Shown here in pieces: positions 38,526 to 48,806 of a stretch of 64,000 bases of DNA. Below the pieces are notes generated by a model, which saw nothing but the letters and a program-made list of their open reading frames with translations, was not told where the DNA came from and did not search any database. Source of the DNA: Pseudoduganella violaceinigra DSM 15887 (GTDB lineage Bacteria; Pseudomonadota; Gammaproteobacteria; Burkholderiales; Burkholderiaceae_D). The first letter of the stretch is position 1, and each line of letters begins with the position of its first letter. The stretch spans positions 62,001 to 126,000 of the forward strand of contig NZ_AUDI01000012.1 in the NCBI RefSeq assembly GCF_000425385.1, given 5' to 3'. The position numbers were made by a program, and so were the translations under genes.

Positions 38526-38950
38526 TGATCAAGCGGCAGCAGGTCGCCGCTCACATCGTCTTCCACCAGGATATCGCCATTCGCTTGCGAGACCAGGAAA
38601 CTGGCCATCGCCTGCGCCATATCGTCGCCGTTTTCGACGAAGGAAAGCTGGTAGTAGGGGCGGCCGTTGACATCGCGCGGCGCCGGGTCGGTCTCAATCA
38701 GCGCGCCATGGCGTTCGCCTTCGCTGCGCTTCTCGATCACATCGGCCCAGTGTTTCAGTTCCGGCAGCGCCATCAGCTTTTGCACCGCCTGTTCGCGGCT
38801 CACCGCGGCGGTTGCAGCCGGTGCGGATACTGCGGGCACCGGCGACACTGGCGCTCCAGGTTTGTGGTGACTTACATACCAGGCGCCAAAGCCGGCAACA
38901 AGCAAGCCGGCAATAGTGCCGGCGATAGCGGCATTACGTGAGGAAGACAT
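38501..38950 (-). CDS. hypothetical membrane-anchored protein
   Basis: A 149-residue protein with one N-terminal helix (AAIAGTIAGLLVAGFGAWYV), a Pro/Ala linker and a soluble domain (REQAVQKLMALPELKHWADVIE ... PYYQLSFVENGDDMAQAMASF) likely in the periplasm. The stretch after YYQLSF looks like a PepSY- or cystatin-like sheet but I cannot assign it. ATG 38950 is chosen so that the helix is N-terminal; no clear ribosome binding site is seen. Confidence 0.65.
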   Translation of the reverse strand: MSSSRNAAIAGTIAGLLVAGFGAWYVSHHKPGAPVSPVPAVSAPAATAAVSREQAVQKLMALPELKHWADVIEKRSEGERHGALIETDPAPRDVNGRPYYQLSFVENGDDMAQAMASFLVSQANGDILVEDDVSGDLLPLDQWRKSLKD

Positions 38951-39015
38951 GGGTAGCGCTAGCTGCAGTGAAAGTGGGGCCATACTAACAGATCCGCTTG
39001 CCGGCAAGCAGAATC

Positions 39016-39052
39016 AAAAAAAGCCTGCGAGGGGCGAACCTGGCAGGCTTTC
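39016..39052 (-). terminator. intrinsic terminator after the DUF642-like PEP-CTERM gene
   Basis: AAGCCTGC (39021-39028) pairs with GCAGGCTT (39043-39050); on the minus strand the stem is followed by seven T residues. The loop sequence resembles that of the terminator at 42358-42394. Confidence 0.8.
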
Positions 39053-39071
39053 TTGAAGCGGATGCTGCTGC

Positions 39072-39677
39072 TTATTTCTGGCGGCGGCGCAGGGTGAAAC
39101 CCAGCATGCCGAGGCCGAGCAGGATCGACGCCAGCGTGCCCGGTTCCGGCACTTTGACGGACATCGATACGTTATCCAGCGAGCCGCCGTAGCCGTCGCT
39201 GATGCCGCTGGCCTTGAACTGCAGCGTGGACAGGTTACCGATGGCGAACATCGACAGGTCGATCTTCTGCCATTGCGTCAGGGAGGTGAAGTTATCCTCG
39301 GCCACATGCTTCAGCAGGTTGCCGTTCCAGAACACGTCGATGCCGTTGGTGCTTGCCGCGGTATGCTCGCGCGGGGCGTAGAAGAACGACAGGTTGTACT
39401 GGGCGCCGCTGATCGTATTGAAGGACTGGCTGATCCAGCTGTTGGCGGTCGAATCCAGTTCCAGGTAATTGTTGCCGTCCTTGGCCGCGCCGGCAATGTT
39501 GTTGCGCACTTCCGCGCCGTTCGGACCGACGGTCCAGCCGTCCAGCGCGGACATGATGGTCCACGTGTTGGCGTTCACGCCATTCTTTTCAAAACTGCCA
39601 TTTTTGATGAGTTCAACAGGACCTGCGGTTGCGGCACCGGCGGCGAGAAGGAGTACTGCGGCGAGGAATTTCTTCAT
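39072..39677 (-). CDS. PEP-CTERM protein with DUF642-like domain
   Basis: A 201-residue exported protein: signal peptide ending ATA-G, an N-terminal LIKNGSFEKNG stretch typical of DUF642-like carbohydrate-binding sandwiches, and the C-terminal sorting signal VPEPGTLASILLGLGMLGF followed by RRRQK. PEP-CTERM proteins are cut by an exosortase and released or anchored at the cell surface, often with exopolysaccharide. No exosortase gene lies in the window. Confidence 0.88.
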   Translation of the reverse strand: MKKFLAAVLLLAAGAATAGPVELIKNGSFEKNGVNANTWTIMSALDGWTVGPNGAEVRNNIAGAAKDGNNYLELDSTANSWISQSFNTISGAQYNLSFFYAPREHTAASTNGIDVFWNGNLLKHVAEDNFTSLTQWQKIDLSMFAIGNLSTLQFKASGISDGYGGSLDNVSMSVKVPEPGTLASILLGLGMLGFTLRRRQK

Positions 39678-39756
39678 GTTGTCCCGTTGAAATGTGGCTT
39701 GCGCAAAAGATATCAAGATTGTAGCACGACAATTGCGGAAAAAATCAGCACGCTGA

Positions 39757-39790
39757 AAAAAGCCTGCAACCCAAGGCGGCGTGCAGGCTG
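39757..39790 (-). terminator. intrinsic terminator after the DUF6882-like gene
   Basis: AGCCTGCA (39761-39768) pairs with TGCAGGCT (39782-39789); the minus strand continues with a T run. Confidence 0.75.
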
Positions 39791-39807
39791 ATGATGCTTC
39801 GTGGAAA

Positions 39808-40542
39808 CTAATTGCGCAATTGTGCGGACAGCACGACCATGAAGATGAATCCATTATCCGTCGGTACGCGGTAGGCGCCCATGGCGCCGAGCACGTCGAG
39901 GGCGATGGCGGTCATGTGCCAGCCGTCCTGCTGCTGCGCTTTCCATTTGGGGACGGTGAGCAATGGGTAGTCGTGCTCTTCGCCGAAGTCGCGTACGGCA
40001 AGGATGCGCGAACGGACCGGCTGCAGCAGGCTGAAATTCGCCCATGACCACATCCAGGTGTCGCTGGCGGTGGACAGGGTGCCGACGAATTCGACGTCCG
40101 CCACCAGGTCAGGCTGCGCGCCGCCGGAAAACACCAGCTGCGCGTTTTCCTGGTAATAGTCCCAGCGCGAATAGTCGTTCAGTTTCAGGCGCCCGGTCAT
40201 GGCTTGCTGCTTATCCCGCAGGACCTTGCATTGGGTGTCCAGGTACTGGACCCACGCTTGCGCCGTGGTGTCGTCCATGCTGGTGACGCTTTGCGCAATG
40301 CCCTCCTCGTAGCAATGGCAGCACAGCAGGCCGATCTCGGCCTCGCCTTCATTCTTCTCGTTCCATTCGCCTTCGCGTTCGAACGCTGCATTGCATGCCG
40401 CGCACCAGGCATCGCGCCAGGGCGCATCCTCTTCCGGGTAGCCGCAATACCAAGGCTGGGCCGGGTGCTCGATCAGGTGTTTGCAAACATGGGCGAATTC
40501 GCTGTCGCCATGGGTAGGGCAGGTGATGGTTTCGTTCGTCAT
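39808..40542 (-). CDS. hypothetical protein, zinc-ribbon-like N-part and DUF6882-like C-part
   Basis: A 244-residue soluble protein. The first 90 residues have cysteine pairs (TCPTHGD, VCKHL, DAWCAACNAAF, LLCCHCYEEG) that may bind zinc. The C-terminal half, with TWMWSWANFSLLQPV and FGEEHDYPLLTVPKWKAQQQDGWHMTAIALDVLGAMGAYRVP, resembles DUF6882. Function is unknown. Both flanks have terminators, so it is a single-gene unit. Confidence 0.72.
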   Translation of the reverse strand: MTNETITCPTHGDSEFAHVCKHLIEHPAQPWYCGYPEEDAPWRDAWCAACNAAFEREGEWNEKNEGEAEIGLLCCHCYEEGIAQSVTSMDDTTAQAWVQYLDTQCKVLRDKQQAMTGRLKLNDYSRWDYYQENAQLVFSGGAQPDLVADVEFVGTLSTASDTWMWSWANFSLLQPVRSRILAVRDFGEEHDYPLLTVPKWKAQQQDGWHMTAIALDVLGAMGAYRVPTDNGFIFMVVLSAQLRN

Positions 40543-40620
40543 GCGCGCATGGTATCAGCTGCTGCGCGCAGCCGATCAAGTGAAAGTAATTTGGTGGTCA
40601 TGGCAGCGCCGCAGCGCATG

Positions 40621-40653
40621 AAAAAGCCCGCGTGGTGCGATCCACGCGGGCTT
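40621..40653 (-). terminator. intrinsic terminator after the SDR gene
   Basis: A perfect 12-bp stem (AAGCCCGCGTGG 40624-40635 / CCACGCGGGCTT 40642-40653) with a T run on the minus strand. Confidence 0.85.
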
Positions 40654-40676
40654 GATGCTGCTGTAAAGGAGGGGGC

Positions 40677-41507
40677 TTACAAGCCGGCCAGGCCGCCGCC
40701 GCAAGTGATGACCTGACCGGAGATGTAGTTCGATTCTGGACCGCACAGCATCACGATGGCCGCTGCCGCCTCATCCGGCTGGCCGGGACGGCCCAGCGGA
40801 ATCATCTTCTTCGACATTTCCACCACGGCTTCGCCGATGCCGACCTTGATCTCGCGTCCTTCGATCGAAACAGTCTTGTTTTCATCGCCGCTCAGCGGCT
40901 GCGTCAGGCGCGTTTCGATATGGCCGAATGCCACGCAGTTGACGTTGACCTTGAGCCGCCCCCATTCCTTCGACAGGGTCTTGGTCAGGCCGACGATGCC
41001 GGCCTTGGCGGCGGCATAGTTCACTTGCCCCGCATTGCCTTGCGCGGCGATGGACGACACGTTGACCACCTTGCGGAATACTTCCTTGCCGGCGGCCGCT
41101 TCCGCCTTGGCCGCTGCACTCAGCACGGGATAGGCCGCGCGCAGGATGCGGAATGGCGCCGTGAGATGGCAATCGATGATGGCATACCACTGCTCGTCGC
41201 TCATTTTCTGGATCACATTGTCCCAGGTGTAGCCCGCGTTGTTGACGATGATGTCGATGCCCCCGAAGTTGTCCACCGCGCTCTTGATGAAGCGGTCGGC
41301 GAAATCGGGAGCCGTGACGCTGCCTTCGCAGGCGACGGCGCTGCCACCGGCCGCCTTGATTTCAGCCACAACTTCTTCGGCGGGGCCGGCGTCCAGGTCG
41401 TTGACTACCACGCGTGCGCCTTGTGCCGCCAATTGCAGCGCCACACTGCGGCCGATGCCGCGGCCGGAGCCGGTAACCAGTGCGACTTTTCCTTCGAATT
41501 TGTGCAT
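40677..41507 (-). CDS. SDR-family oxidoreductase (FabG-like 3-oxoacyl reductase)
   Basis: A 276-residue Rossmann protein: NAD(P) motif GSGRGIG, NNAG, catalytic Ser in VVNVSSIAAQG and YxxxK in NYAAAKAG. It reduces 3-oxoacyl or related alcohol/ketone substrates. There is a FabG-like insertion before GRPGQPDEAAA. The gene stands alone with a terminator behind it, so a pathway cannot be inferred. Confidence 0.9.
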   Translation of the reverse strand: MHKFEGKVALVTGSGRGIGRSVALQLAAQGARVVVNDLDAGPAEEVVAEIKAAGGSAVACEGSVTAPDFADRFIKSAVDNFGGIDIIVNNAGYTWDNVIQKMSDEQWYAIIDCHLTAPFRILRAAYPVLSAAAKAEAAAGKEVFRKVVNVSSIAAQGNAGQVNYAAAKAGIVGLTKTLSKEWGRLKVNVNCVAFGHIETRLTQPLSGDENKTVSIEGREIKVGIGEAVVEMSKKMIPLGRPGQPDEAAAAIVMLCGPESNYISGQVITCGGGLAGL

Positions 41508-41580
41508 CGTTGTTTTTCCTTTAGCTGTGATTGGCGTCTACGTCGTTAGCTGCTTGTATTTGCAGCCCCACATGTCAGGC

Positions 41581-42330
41581 CTATTTTTCATATGCTTCGC
41601 GCTGGCGTTCTTCTGCTGCGTGAAGCTCATCGTAGAGTGGAGCATACGCTATCCATTTGTCAGGCTTGGGATCACGGCACCACGATACGCACGAGATCCA
41701 GCACAGTATCCCAGCGACGGCAAGTATTGTCGCCCGTAGCGCGTCGCTTTCCATTGATCCGGCAAGGCTGAATATCGCGGCGGGACCATATTTCAGACTG
41801 AGAATCAGGTTCGCGATCAGGAACCAGAGCGCTCGGAAGGCGACGCTGCCCAATTGGGCTGCTTCCTCCGCGCTCTTCCGATTTTTTTCATCCCATTCTT
41901 TGCATTTTGCGAGGACGTACTGACTTTGTGTGCGGTCCGCATGCTCTTTGAGCTCATGGTATTTGACCATGTTCCTGGGCCGCCACAAACGCCCCACCTG
42001 GTCGGAGTCAGGCGTCCATATCCATTGATAGTAAGCCAGGCGAACCGCGTTGGCAAAGAAGAACTCTAAAAATGGCAGGACTGCGGAAATGAGAATCGAG
42101 AAGAAAAGGGCCGCAACTGCCAATGTTCCCAATGCTGCAGTCCAGTTGAACTTCGGCCAATCGAGGGTCAGTAGATTTTTATGTGCGTGCACCATCAGTG
42201 CGCAGTCGACATAAAGCGTTGTGGCTGCTATCGCGAGCATCCACTTGAATTCCCCAGCCTTCTCTAAAAGCCCGAGGACTTTCGCGTCGGGAGGCGTTCT
42301 GCCGATACCGTTGTTCGAGTCGTCTGTCAC
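41581..42330 (-). CDS. hypothetical integral membrane protein
   Basis: A 249-residue protein with about four helices (MLAIAATTLYVDCAL, AALGTLAVAALFFSILISAVLPFL, ALWFLIANLILSL, ILAVAGILCWISCV) and a charged middle loop. No domain is recognised. Base composition is visibly more AT-rich than that of its neighbours, which hints at transfer. Confidence 0.7.
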   Translation of the reverse strand: MTDDSNNGIGRTPPDAKVLGLLEKAGEFKWMLAIAATTLYVDCALMVHAHKNLLTLDWPKFNWTAALGTLAVAALFFSILISAVLPFLEFFFANAVRLAYYQWIWTPDSDQVGRLWRPRNMVKYHELKEHADRTQSQYVLAKCKEWDEKNRKSAEEAAQLGSVAFRALWFLIANLILSLKYGPAAIFSLAGSMESDALRATILAVAGILCWISCVSWCRDPKPDKWIAYAPLYDELHAAEERQREAYEK

Positions 42331-42357
42331 CGGACACGTCCCTCATATTGTACGAAA

Positions 42358-42394
42358 CAAAAAAGCCTGCAAGGCGCGAACCATGCAGGCTTTC
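42358..42394 (-). terminator. intrinsic terminator after groEL
   Basis: AAAGCCTGCA (42362-42371) pairs with TGCAGGCTTT (42384-42393), with A residues to the left giving a T run on the minus strand. Confidence 0.85.
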
Positions 42395-42417
42395 GGGATG
42401 CTCGTGGGAGCCGGCTA

Positions 42418-44395
<1,978 letters not shown>

Positions 44396-44429
44396 ACAAA
44401 ACTCCTTTTACTCGGTTTATTGTCAGTTG

Positions 44430-44456
44430 TTAGCACTCTCGGCTAACGAGTGCTAA
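44430..44456. promoter_or_regulatory. CIRCE element (HrcA operator)
   Basis: TTAGCACTC-N9-GAGTGCTAA, a perfect CIRCE inverted repeat, placed just downstream of the groE -10 box. The repressor HrcA binds it; hrcA is not in the window. Confidence 0.97.
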
Positions 44457-44458
44457 CA

Positions 44459-44487
44459 ATTATAGGGACGACACTTTCGCTTTTCAA
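44459..44487 (-). promoter_or_regulatory. groESL promoter, sigma-70/sigma-32 overlap
   Basis: Minus strand: TTGAAA (44487-44482), 17-base spacer, TATAAT (44464-44459). CTTGAAA with CCCTATAA 14 bases later also fits the sigma-32 consensus. CIRCE and sigma-32 control thus appear combined. Confidence 0.85.
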
Positions 44488-44592
44488 GAGAATTTCTTTG
44501 CGCTCGGTCAAGCATTAATTAGATGTTAATCATGTAACAATACTAATTCCCTCCTAAACTGGCCCGATACGCCAATCCCCTGGGAGGAGCCC

Positions 44593-44979
44593 ATGCACAT
44601 TTATGTTTTGCTGGCGCTGGTCGCCGCCATGCTGCCGGCGGGCCAGGAAATGTACCAGCCGCCTGCTGCAGAGGGCGCGCGCATGTCTTGCTTGGCGCCG
44701 ACGGAGCTGCTGATCGTGTCGCCGGCGCCGGACAGCGTGGTGGCGCCGCAGGCGCAGATCCGCTTCGAGGGCAGCGCATTCGATTGTGTCGATGGCGTGC
44801 TGGCCGGCGACGCGATTGCCTGGGCATCGGACCGCGACGGCTGGCTGGGGCATGGCCTGATGCTGCGCACTGCGGCGCTCAGCCCGGGAAGCCATACCGT
44901 GACGATGACCGCCACCAATAGCGGGCATCGCTCTGCCAGTGTTTCCGTCAGTTTGCTTGTGGAGGAGCCGTCCCGATGA
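44593..44979 (+). CDS. small exported Ig-like domain protein
   Basis: A 128-residue protein with an N-terminal hydrophobic stretch (IYVLLALVAAMLPAG) and one beta-sandwich domain with the pattern IRFEGSAFDCVDGVLAGDAIAWASDRDGWLGHG...LSPGSHTVTMTA, common in bacterial surface and exported proteins. GGAGGAG precedes ATG 44593. Its end overlaps the convergent ThiF-like gene by 32 bases. Partner and role are unknown. Confidence 0.75.
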   Translation: MHIYVLLALVAAMLPAGQEMYQPPAAEGARMSCLAPTELLIVSPAPDSVVAPQAQIRFEGSAFDCVDGVLAGDAIAWASDRDGWLGHGLMLRTAALSPGSHTVTMTATNSGHRSASVSVSLLVEEPSR

Positions 44980-45829
44980 ACTTACGCCGTGCGAGCGCCA
45001 TCGCCAGGCGCTGCAAGGGATGGCGGTTGCCGCCGGGGCGCCAGGTGGTCACGTAGCGGTCGCTGTATGCGTCGTACTGGAAGCCGTAGGGGGCGGCCAT
45101 GACCTTGCCGCGGCCAAGAAGGATCTTCAGCGCCTGGCTGGCGGCAATCCCCGCACACAGCTGGCAGCCCATGCTGGTGGAGGGGCCGCGGCGCTGCGCC
45201 AGGTCGACCCCTTGCGGCCAGACCAGGTAGCCGCGGTGCAGGCTGGCGGGCGCCAGGCCGACCAGGAAGCGCAGGGCCTTGTCCACCTCCGGGCGGTCGC
45301 CCCACTGGAAGTAGTCTTCAAAACTCATCTGCCCCGGCAGGAAATTCAGGCAGGAGGCGCCCATGCCCAGCGGCGCCGCCATGGTGGCGGGAATGCGTTG
45401 CGCCGCGCAATGGCCGTACACCAGCGTGCGCGCTGCGAACGCGTAGAAGTCCAGGCCGTCGACATAGAGGTCGACGCCATCCAGGAACTGGCCGACGTTG
45501 GCGCTGGTGACGCCGTCGCCGAACTGGCGGATCTCGAGCTGCGGGTTGATGTCCTGCGCCATGCGCGCCGCGACCGCCACCTTGGGCTGCTCCATGGTCG
45601 ACATGAATGCCGCTGCCTGGCGGTTCAGGTTGGGAATGTCGTAGCAATCGAAATCGGCGATATGGAAGGCGCCGATGCCCAGCCTGGCCAAGGTCAGCAG
45701 GTGCACGGCGCCGACGCCGCCCATGCCGGCGATGGCGACGCGCTTGCCCCGCAGGCGCTGCTGTTCTTCCGGCGTGACCCAGCCAAGGTTGCGCGAAAAC
45801 GCCTCTTCATAGTTGAAGCGGGCCGTCAT
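44948..45829 (-). CDS. ThiF/MoeB/HesA-family adenylyltransferase (E1-like)
   Basis: A 293-residue protein with the nucleotide-binding GMGGVG, ADFDCYDIPNLNRQ (acidic and Arg residues of E1-like enzymes) and a partial zinc pair GCQLC. Such enzymes adenylate a C-terminal Gly of a ubiquitin-like protein or a small acid. It overlaps the FeeM-like gene by four bases (ATGA), so the two probably act together. No ubiquitin-like carrier is encoded beside it. Confidence 0.85.
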   Translation of the reverse strand: MTARFNYEEAFSRNLGWVTPEEQQRLRGKRVAIAGMGGVGAVHLLTLARLGIGAFHIADFDCYDIPNLNRQAAAFMSTMEQPKVAVAARMAQDINPQLEIRQFGDGVTSANVGQFLDGVDLYVDGLDFYAFAARTLVYGHCAAQRIPATMAAPLGMGASCLNFLPGQMSFEDYFQWGDRPEVDKALRFLVGLAPASLHRGYLVWPQGVDLAQRRGPSTSMGCQLCAGIAASQALKILLGRGKVMAAPYGFQYDAYSDRYVTTWRPGGNRHPLQRLAMALARRKFIGTAPPQAN

Positions 45830-46587
45830 TTGGGAAGGTTGAGCATGCGGTTGACGATTCCCTCTTCTTCACGCGGCGAAAAGAAGTGCGGGTAGTAGGA
45901 GCGCACGCCCGGGACGGCACCTTTGCCGCCAAAGCGCTGGATCTGCTCTGTCATATAGGCGATTTCGACGGACATGAGGATGCCCGGGTAATTCACCCGG
46001 GGATTGATGACCGGATCGCCGATCTGCTGGAAGCCCAGCGCGTTCTCGAAAAAGCCGCCATGGCGAGGCTGCACTTCGATGAACATATGCGTGCGCTGGT
46101 GCAGATCGCGCGCCGTGATCACGGCCAGATGGAACAGGGCGGCCTGGTATTGCTTGCTGCTGCCGGCGACGTCGAAGGCGAACTTGATGATCTCGCAGAT
46201 TTTGCCGCCGCGGCTCCTGCACTCGTCCAGCTGCGGTTTGAACAGTTCGTCGGCCAGCAGGCCTTCCGGGCAGTCGAGGCCTACGCTCAGCGTGCCGACC
46301 GTTTCGCCGTGCTGGCTTGCCATCAGGGTGACGCGGTTGGCCACCGGCGTCAGCGCATGGTTGCCGCTGAAGCCGCGCCAGCTGTACATGCGGTGGATCA
46401 GCATGCTGGCCTGGTTGCGCCCGGTGGGCGTGTCGACCAGTCTGATGCCGAAGTTAAGTTCCTGCGTGACCTGGTCGGGCAAAAGCGCAATCAGTGGATC
46501 GCCTTCGCTCACGGTGGGGTGCGCGGCCGCGTCCTCCACGGGCAGGTCGGCCGCAGCGGTGGACGTGGTGTCTGGGCTGTTTTGCAT
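45826..46587 (-). CDS. N-acyl amino acid synthase FeeM-like (GNAT fold)
   Basis: A 253-residue protein. After a low-complexity N-terminus, residues 50-190 match the FeeM/NasY type of acyltransferase: MLIHRMYSWRGFS, TLMASQHGETVGTLSVGLDCPEGLLADELF, FIEVQPRHGGFFENALGFQQIG. FeeM joins a long-chain acyl group from acyl-ACP to tyrosine or another amino acid; related proteins occur with exosortase systems. It comes first in a two-gene unit with the ThiF-like enzyme. The actual product is unknown. Confidence 0.75.
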   Translation of the reverse strand: MQNSPDTTSTAAADLPVEDAAAHPTVSEGDPLIALLPDQVTQELNFGIRLVDTPTGRNQASMLIHRMYSWRGFSGNHALTPVANRVTLMASQHGETVGTLSVGLDCPEGLLADELFKPQLDECRSRGGKICEIIKFAFDVAGSSKQYQAALFHLAVITARDLHQRTHMFIEVQPRHGGFFENALGFQQIGDPVINPRVNYPGILMSVEIAYMTEQIQRFGGKGAVPGVRSYYPHFFSPREEEGIVNRMLNLPK

Positions 46588-46744
46588 GGCGAGCTCCTCC
46601 AGCTCGCGCCAAGCGTAAAGTCATCCCGAAAATAGCATTGTGAAAGCTAACAAGTACGACAAACGCGCAGCGCAGAAAAACAATCATGGCACGGCGGGCT
46701 GATGCGGGCAAGCGCAGCAACCTGCCGTACGTTTGCACGGCCGT

Positions 46745-47560
46745 TTAACGGCGGCGCATGCGCTGGCTGCCGACGACCAACAGGCCCAGGCCGAGCAGGG
46801 CCAGGCTGCCAGGTTCTGGCACGGTCTTGCTGTTGAAGTCCAGGATGCCCGACTCCGAATTGATCGCGACCACTTTGGCTCCCACGCAGTTCGCGACGTC
46901 GCAGGTAATACCCTGCGAGGTGTTATTGAAGGCCGAGAACGCGGCCTTGTAGAACGGGCGCGGGTCGGTGAAGAAGTCGTAGCCGTCAGGATTGACCGGG
47001 TCGTCGTACAGTTCAAAACCGAAGTTCAGGTTCTGGAAAGCGCCACCCAGCGGATCGAGGCCGCCTTTGCCGTCGGTCAGCAGGCCGGAGCTGGCCAGCT
47101 TGTACTGGATGCCGGTCAAGCCGATGCTCGGATCCAGCGCCACGGTGGACTGGGAATAGGTGTTGTCGTTGCCCGGGTCGGCCCACAATTCGAAGTTGAA
47201 GCTGGTCACGTTACAAGTCACGTTCGGCGCCAGGATGCCGCTGCAAGTGAATTGCTGGCTGAAGACCGCGTACAGGCCGTAATCGACATTGACGCGCGTA
47301 TTGCCACCGGACACCGGCGAGCTGTTCAGCCCGAAGCCGTTGAAGAAGGCGTAGCCGTTGGCGCGGTAGACGTTTGCCGGATCGGCAGCGTCATGGTGGA
47401 TGCGGTTGGACGAAAAGCCGTTGATGGCGTCGGCTTGGAAGACTTTGCCAGTACCGCTGATCACCGTGGGGTCCACGGAGAAAACCGGAGCGGCCGATGC
47501 CTGGGATGCGCCTAACAGACCCAGAGCACCTGCAATCAGCCCGCATAATTGTTTCTTCAT
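46745..47560 (-). CDS. PEP-CTERM protein, tandem paralogue A
   Basis: A 271-residue exported protein: signal peptide to ASA, a VFSVDPTVISGTGKVFQADA opening, two disulfide-type Cys pairs (CSGILAPNVTC and CDVANC), SFNFELWADPGNDNTYSQ, and the sorting tail VPEPGSLALLGLGLLVVG-RMRRR. It resembles the flocculation-associated PEP-CTERM family by eye. The gene upstream on the same strand is a close paralogue with the same layout. GGAGATCGAGC precedes the ATG. Confidence 0.85.
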   Translation of the reverse strand: MKKQLCGLIAGALGLLGASQASAAPVFSVDPTVISGTGKVFQADAINGFSSNRIHHDAADPANVYRANGYAFFNGFGLNSSPVSGGNTRVNVDYGLYAVFSQQFTCSGILAPNVTCNVTSFNFELWADPGNDNTYSQSTVALDPSIGLTGIQYKLASSGLLTDGKGGLDPLGGAFQNLNFGFELYDDPVNPDGYDFFTDPRPFYKAAFSAFNNTSQGITCDVANCVGAKVVAINSESGILDFNSKTVPEPGSLALLGLGLLVVGSQRMRRR

Positions 47561-47662
47561 GCTCGATCTCCATTCAGTTTTTATAGTGAGGAAGCGACAA
47601 CAAGCAAATGCCTCCTATGCAAGCGCTGTGCCAAGCAATCCATGGCCCTAAAGGAATCAAGC

Positions 47663-47730
47663 ACTTATTGCTTACTTATAAATTGAAACTTTGGAAACTA
47701 CTCTATTGCTGTAAAATTTACCGACATGAA
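47663..47730 (-). promoter_or_regulatory. conserved upstream block of paralogue A
   Basis: ACTTATTGCTTACTT (47663-47677) and CGACATGAA (47722-47730) recur with the same 59-bp spacing at 48739-48753 and 48798-48806 upstream of paralogue B, with CTATTG-N-TGTAAA between them in both. It is a probable shared promoter and control region. Confidence 0.55.
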
Positions 47731-47776
47731 AGTCAATAAAATCAATGACTTGCAATTCGCTACGGGATGCTTCGTA

Positions 47777-47806
47777 CGCTATCCCCGCCCAGGGGAGGGG
47801 ATAGCG
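47777..47806 (-). terminator. hairpin after paralogue B
   Basis: CGCTATCCCC (47777-47786) and GGGGATAGCG (47797-47806) form a 10-bp stem behind the stop at 47819. There is no T run, so termination is only likely. Confidence 0.55.
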
Positions 47807-47818
47807 GCCGTTGCAAGC

Positions 47819-48625
47819 TTAGCTGCGTCGAATGCGGCGGCTGCCCAATAACACCAGGCCGAGTCCCAGCAGGGCCAGGCTGCCCGGCTCCGGCACGGCG
47901 AAGTCCAGGACCCCGGTTTGCGAATTGATGGCGATCTTCTTGGCCTTGTCGCATTTCACGGTATCGCACAGGATGCCCTGCGACGTGTTGTTGAAGGCGG
48001 AGAATGCGGCGGAATAGAAGGGACGCGGGTCCTTGAAGAAGCCATAGCCGTTCGGCTTGGCCGGATCGTCGTGCAGTACCCAGCCGAAATTCAGGTTTTG
48101 GAACGAGCCGCCCAGTTCGTTCAGGCCGCCCCCGCTGTCGCGCAGGAGGCCGGCGCTGGCCAGCTTGTACTGGATGCCTTTCTTCGTCACGGACGGGTCC
48201 TGCGCCAGGCTCGATTGCGAATAGCTGTTGTCGTTGCCCGGGTCCGCCCACAACTCGAAGTTGAAACTCGTCACAGAGCACTTCACGCCCGGCGACACGA
48301 TGGCTTGGCAGGTAATGTTCTGGCTGAACACCGCGTACAGGCCGTAGTCGACGTTGAGCCGGGAATTGCCGCCGGATACCGTCGAGCCTTTCAGCGAGAA
48401 GCCATTAAAGAAGGCGTAGCCATTGGCATGGTAGACATTGGCCGGTTCGCCGGGATTCTGCACGATGCGCGTGGAAGAAAAGCCGTTGATGGCGTCGGCT
48501 TGAAAGAGCTTGCCAGTGCCGCTGATGACGGTGGGGTCGATCGTGAACACCGGTGCTGCATAGGCTTGGGTCGCCGCGGCCAGGGCAAGTGCCCCAGCAA
48601 GCGACCGGCAAAGCGTTTTGTTCAT
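47819..48625 (-). CDS. PEP-CTERM protein, tandem paralogue B
   Basis: A 268-residue paralogue of the gene at 46745: VFTIDPTVISGTGKLFQADA, CQAIVSPGVKC, SFNFELWADPGNDNSYSQ, CDTVKC and tail VPEPGSLALLGLGLVLLGSRRIRRS. ATG 48625 is chosen because GGAG lies six bases upstream and a typical signal peptide follows (ending AYA-A). It is a surface or extracellular protein handled by an exosortase. Confidence 0.87.
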   Translation of the reverse strand: MNKTLCRSLAGALALAAATQAYAAPVFTIDPTVISGTGKLFQADAINGFSSTRIVQNPGEPANVYHANGYAFFNGFSLKGSTVSGGNSRLNVDYGLYAVFSQNITCQAIVSPGVKCSVTSFNFELWADPGNDNSYSQSSLAQDPSVTKKGIQYKLASAGLLRDSGGGLNELGGSFQNLNFGWVLHDDPAKPNGYGFFKDPRPFYSAAFSAFNNTSQGILCDTVKCDKAKKIAINSQTGVLDFAVPEPGSLALLGLGLVLLGSRRIRRS

Positions 48626-48738
48626 GCATTTCTCCATTCAGGTTGCTAATTTGGACGTCATGGTTTTATGGACTTATCAGTTGCAGAGCTGACATAGCAA
48701 AGACCATGCCAAAAGAATAAGCATGAATGAATACAAGA

Positions 48739-48806
48739 ACTTATTGCTTACTTGTTAATTGATATCAGATGGAATATTCTATTGATGTAAAGATTTTCGA
48801 CATGAA
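48739..48806 (-). promoter_or_regulatory. conserved upstream block of paralogue B
   Basis: Second copy of the block described at 47663-47730, at almost the same distance from its start codon (114 against 103 bp). Confidence 0.55.
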
